This document shows, piece by piece, positions 35,185-37,219 of a stretch of 37,219 bases of DNA. How positions within the stretch are numbered: the first letter of the stretch is position 1; every line of letters starts with the position of its first letter. The position numbers were made by a program, and so were the translations under genes. Below the pieces are notes generated by a model. That model made no database searches, was not told where the DNA came from, and saw only the letters and a program-made list of their open reading frames with translations. The stretch is from positions 1 through 37,219 of the forward strand of contig JAUVZX010000007.1 in NCBI GenBank assembly GCA_030602345.1, read 5' to 3'. Origin of the DNA: Bacilli bacterium (GTDB lineage Bacteria; Bacillota_I; Bacilli_A; RF39; UBA660).

Positions 35185-35218
35185 AAAATCACCTCAATAA
35201 AATATATGAGATGATTTT
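35185..35218 (-). promoter_or_regulatory. Hairpin that hides the comEA ribosome site and may terminate ftsW
   Basis: On the minus strand AAAATCATCTC (35218-35208) pairs over eleven positions with GAGGTGATTTT (35195-35185), with one G-T pair and a 12-base loop. The second arm contains the only ribosome site of comEA. It lies nine bases past the ftsW stop and is followed by ATTTG, so it may also be a weak terminator. Confidence 0.6.
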
Positions 35219-35226
35219 TATTTTTC

Positions 35227-36414
35227 CTATTTATTCTCGATATATACTCTTTGGACTAAACCTAAAGAAGTTAATAACGATATCGTATATGAGCCTCCAT
35301 AGGTGAAAAATGGCAAAGGTAATCCCGTAAGAGGAATAATCGCTAAAAGCCCTCCTAAATTGATAAAAATGTGTAAAAAGATATATGATGCAACACCTAG
35401 AGCAATAAATCTTCCTCTAACTGTTTTAGCACCTTGTGATACTTTATAAATAATATTGAGTAACCCTGCATATAAACCAAAAGCAATAGTAGCTCCAAAT
35501 AAACCTGTTTCTTCAACTAAAATAGCAAAAACACTATCGGTATGTGCCTCTGGCACATAACTATACTTTTGTTGGCTCTTACCTATTCCAAGACCAAATA
35601 GACCACCATTATTAACCGCAATTAAAGTATTACACGTTTGATAGCCACCCGTTTCATATTTGGAACAAGGATTAAAAAAATCCAGTCTCCCCGCTTGTAC
35701 TCCCGTTAATAAGTCTCTTCCTGAAGCTAAAACAAAAATTACTACTACACCAATCATAAATAAAGCAAACTGAAGCAGTCTTTTTTTAACACTAAAAGGT
35801 ATTTCAGAAGCCAAAAATAATATGCCGAAGATACCAAGCATTATAACTGCTGTTCCTAAATCTTTTTGAATTAATACTACCGCTGGAACAACAATACCTA
35901 ATGCTAATAATTTTACGATCGGAGTCATTGACTGTTCAACTTTTTTTAAATCTAAATTTTGCATTTCTTTTCGATGTTTATCAAAGACAATGGCAATACC
36001 TACAATCATAACCACTTTATAAAATTCACTTGGTTGAATACTTTGTCCAGTAAATGGAATCGGTAACCAAGCTAATGCTCCTTTATGATACTCAGCAAAG
36101 AAAAACAATGCTATTATCATCGCAAAGAATATAAAATATAGTACTTTACCTAATTTAAAATAACTTTTAGTAGGAATCATAGTCGCAAAGAAATATCCAC
36201 CAAAACCAATAAAAATCATCAATAAATGATTAAAAAAGTATTTGAACATATTATAGTCATATCTACCTACTGAAGTAGTTGTAGAAGCTGTTACTATATT
36301 CAAAACTGACCATCCAACTAAAACAATCATAATTAGCATCAACCATTTGTTAGTTGAATTAATATGATTTATTATTTGATCAAAAATACTTTGTTTTCTT
36401 TTCTTTTTTTTCAT
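35227..36414 (-). CDS. ftsW: SEDS-family peptidoglycan polymerase (FtsW/RodA)
   Basis: A 395-residue protein with about ten membrane helices. WLPIPFTGQSIQPSEFYKV and LIQKDLGTAVIML hold the conserved SEDS residues, the latter with the catalytic aspartate. The block GLFGLGIGKSQQKYSYVPEA and DSVFAILVEETG is FtsW/RodA-typical. It polymerises lipid II glycan with a partner class B PBP, so this organism builds peptidoglycan. FtsW is favoured over RodA, but this is not certain. It has an extended -10 promoter at 36441-36431. Confidence 0.88.
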   Translation of the reverse strand: MKKKKRKQSIFDQIINHINSTNKWLMLIMIVLVGWSVLNIVTASTTTSVGRYDYNMFKYFFNHLLMIFIGFGGYFFATMIPTKSYFKLGKVLYFIFFAMIIALFFFAEYHKGALAWLPIPFTGQSIQPSEFYKVVMIVGIAIVFDKHRKEMQNLDLKKVEQSMTPIVKLLALGIVVPAVVLIQKDLGTAVIMLGIFGILFLASEIPFSVKKRLLQFALFMIGVVVIFVLASGRDLLTGVQAGRLDFFNPCSKYETGGYQTCNTLIAVNNGGLFGLGIGKSQQKYSYVPEAHTDSVFAILVEETGLFGATIAFGLYAGLLNIIYKVSQGAKTVRGRFIALGVASYIFLHIFINLGGLLAIIPLTGLPLPFFTYGGSYTISLLTSLGLVQRVYIENK

Positions 36415-36430
36415 GACTCACCTTTAATAT

Positions 36431-36441
36431 ATTTTAACATA
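36431..36441 (-). promoter_or_regulatory. Extended -10 promoter of ftsW
   Basis: TATGTTAAAAT on the minus strand, 16 bases before the ATG, with AAGGTGAG as ribosome site between. It is the same box as before nusB. Confidence 0.6.
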
Positions 36442-36485
36442 AATCAAAAGCATTATGTACTACAAAACTTTTCTTTTACAAATAA

Positions 36486-36496
36486 TATGATATAAT
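36486..36496 (+). promoter_or_regulatory. Extended -10 promoter of def
   Basis: TATGATATAAT, a perfect copy of the window's motif with TATAAT at 36491-36496, 21 bases before the ATG. AAGGAGGAC is the ribosome site. Confidence 0.7.
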
Positions 36497-36517
36497 ATTT
36501 TAAGAAAAGGAGGACTT

Positions 36518-37066
36518 ATGTTTAAAAAATTAGATATTATAGATGAAATAGATAATCGCCTACGTTTAGTAAGTGAAGAAGTAAAACTACCATTAAGTAA
36601 AGAAGATAAAAAAATTATTAAAGACATAATTAAACATTTGACCTTTAGCCAAATTGAAGAATATGAAAAAAAATATGACTTAAGACCCGGGATGGGACTA
36701 GCTTTCCCTCAATTAGGAATTAATAAAAGAATTATTGTTATCGTTCATGAAGTGGAAGAAGGAATTTTTGATAACTATGTTGTTATCAATCCTAAAGTTA
36801 TATCTCACTCAAAAGAAATTATCGCTGCTGCTGCGGGTGAAGGATGTTTAAGTGTAAATCGTGAGGTCGAGGGTCATGTGCCAAGATATGCCAGAATTAC
36901 AATCGAAGGCTATGATGAAGATGGTAATTTAATTCAGGTAAGAGCAAGAGAAGAATTATCAATCGCTTTTCAACACGAAGTAGATCATTTAAATGGTGTA
37001 ATGTTTTATGATCGTATCGACAAGAATAAAAAGTTTTATACCGAAGAAGAAATAAGATTAATATAA
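36518..37066 (+). CDS. def: Peptide deformylase
   Basis: A 182-residue type II (Bacillota) deformylase that removes the formyl group from new proteins. The metal site is complete: motif 1 GMGLAFPQLG (58-67; the usual GxGLAAPQ with F for A), motif 2 EGCLSV with C110, and motif 3 QHEVDHLNG with H153, E154 and H157. It is a single-gene unit against the main strand of this arm, with its own strong promoter. Confidence 0.95.
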   Translation: MFKKLDIIDEIDNRLRLVSEEVKLPLSKEDKKIIKDIIKHLTFSQIEEYEKKYDLRPGMGLAFPQLGINKRIIVIVHEVEEGIFDNYVVINPKVISHSKEIIAAAAGEGCLSVNREVEGHVPRYARITIEGYDEDGNLIQVRAREELSIAFQHEVDHLNGVMFYDRIDKNKKFYTEEEIRLI

Positions 37067-37080
37067 AAAAAGACTAGCAA

Positions 37081-37104
37081 TGAAGTGAACCCCAAATAGT
37101 TCAC
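37081..37104 (-). repeat. Right end of an IS3-like element (inverted repeat)
   Basis: On the minus strand GTGAACTATTTGGGGTTCAC ends with TTCA at 37081. GTGAAC and GTTCAC form an internal palindrome (37085-37090 with 37099-37104). The run CCCCAAATAGTT is typical of the ends of IS3-family (IS150-type) elements, and a transposase tail reads toward it. The opposite end of the element is out of the window. Confidence 0.55.
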
Positions 37105-37110
37105 AATAAT

Positions 37111-37145
37111 AAAAAGGACTTAGAATATTAATTCTAGGTCCTTTT
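37111..37145. terminator. Terminator at the end of the IS3-like element
   Basis: AAAAAGGAC-TTAGAAT then ATTA then ATTCTAGGTCCTTTTT, a long near-perfect stem (37111-37126 with 37131-37145) with T's on both strands. It lies between the transposase tail on - and the inverted repeat. It also stops def transcription. Confidence 0.8.
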
Positions 37146-37217
37146 TGACTTTAATCTCGTTGTGTTATAAAAAAATATCCAGTCTTCAACAAGAATTATA
37201 TATTCTTGTAAAGATGT
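37134..37217 (-). pseudogene. IS3-family transposase, C-terminal tail (partial at window edge)
   Basis: Reading the minus strand from 37217 gives SLQEYIILVEDWIFFYNTTR followed by LKSKRT and a stop (TAG, 37136-37134). The EDWIFFYNTTR block is the usual end of an IS3-family OrfB. It lacks the expected ...SPxEY finish and ends inside the terminator stem, so this copy may be truncated or a short-tailed type. The rest lies outside the window. Confidence 0.6.
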
Positions 37218-37219
37218 GA

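Noticed and set aside
37085-37104. Operator-like palindrome GTGAAC...GTTCAC as a regulator site of def
   Set aside because: It lies after def, next to a transposase tail and a terminator, and fits an IS3-type end better.
1-37219. CRISPR arrays, prophage, toxin-antitoxin or restriction genes
   Set aside because: No spaced direct repeats of CRISPR type, no phage structural or Cas genes and no defence gene could be recognised on either strand.

Overview
This is an AT-rich chromosomal segment of a low-GC Gram-positive bacterium. It is probably an uncultured, anaerobic lineage within Bacilli related to Mollicutes/RF39-like gut bacteria; that placement is inferred. The standard code is used (no in-frame TGA was seen in the housekeeping genes). 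FtsW and teichoic-acid genes show a cell wall, and rubrerythrin suggests an anaerobic or microaerobic life. Remains of IS3-family elements lie at both edges.

Left arm (1-14050, nearly all + strand). An IS3 transposase tail is followed by a DHHW/AlgJ-like plus MBOAT O-acyltransferase pair. A ~700-nt gap then holds a large structured RNA that I identify as OLE RNA (about 2860-3437), with its own promoter and terminator. After one acyltransferase-3 gene comes a four-helix membrane protein that I identify as OapA, the membrane partner of OLE RNA. A wall-polymer group follows: a GT2/CDP-glycerophosphotransferase fusion and the TagG/TagH exporter. Then come rubrerythrin, an elongator tRNA-Met (- strand), an unrecognised HEXXH protein, holA, xerD and an AlkD-like protein.

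Centre (14067-14094). A near-canonical 28-bp dif site lies about 730 bp downstream of xerD, exactly where coding strand changes from + to -. This fits the replication terminus, with both arms transcribed in the direction of fork movement.

Right arm (14133-36414, nearly all - strand). This holds an HTH protein, a P-type cation ATPase with mnmA, nusB-xseA-xseB, and mutS. A type IV pilus/ComG-like DNA-uptake set follows: two minor prepilins, PilB (on +), prepilin peptidase, and a PilC with a remarkable N-terminal extension of 22-residue hydrophobic repeats plus a charged helix. Next are dnaG-rpoD-trmK, then comEA-comEC, ftsW, and peptide deformylase (+). The pilus genes together with ComEA/ComEC predict natural transformation.

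Most transcription units start from an extended -10 motif close to TATGNTATAAT placed only about 15-40 nt before the start codon, and many end in hairpin/T-tract terminators. The most interesting items are the OLE RNA/OapA pair in this kind of genome, the dif site at the strand switch, and the repeat-fused PilC.
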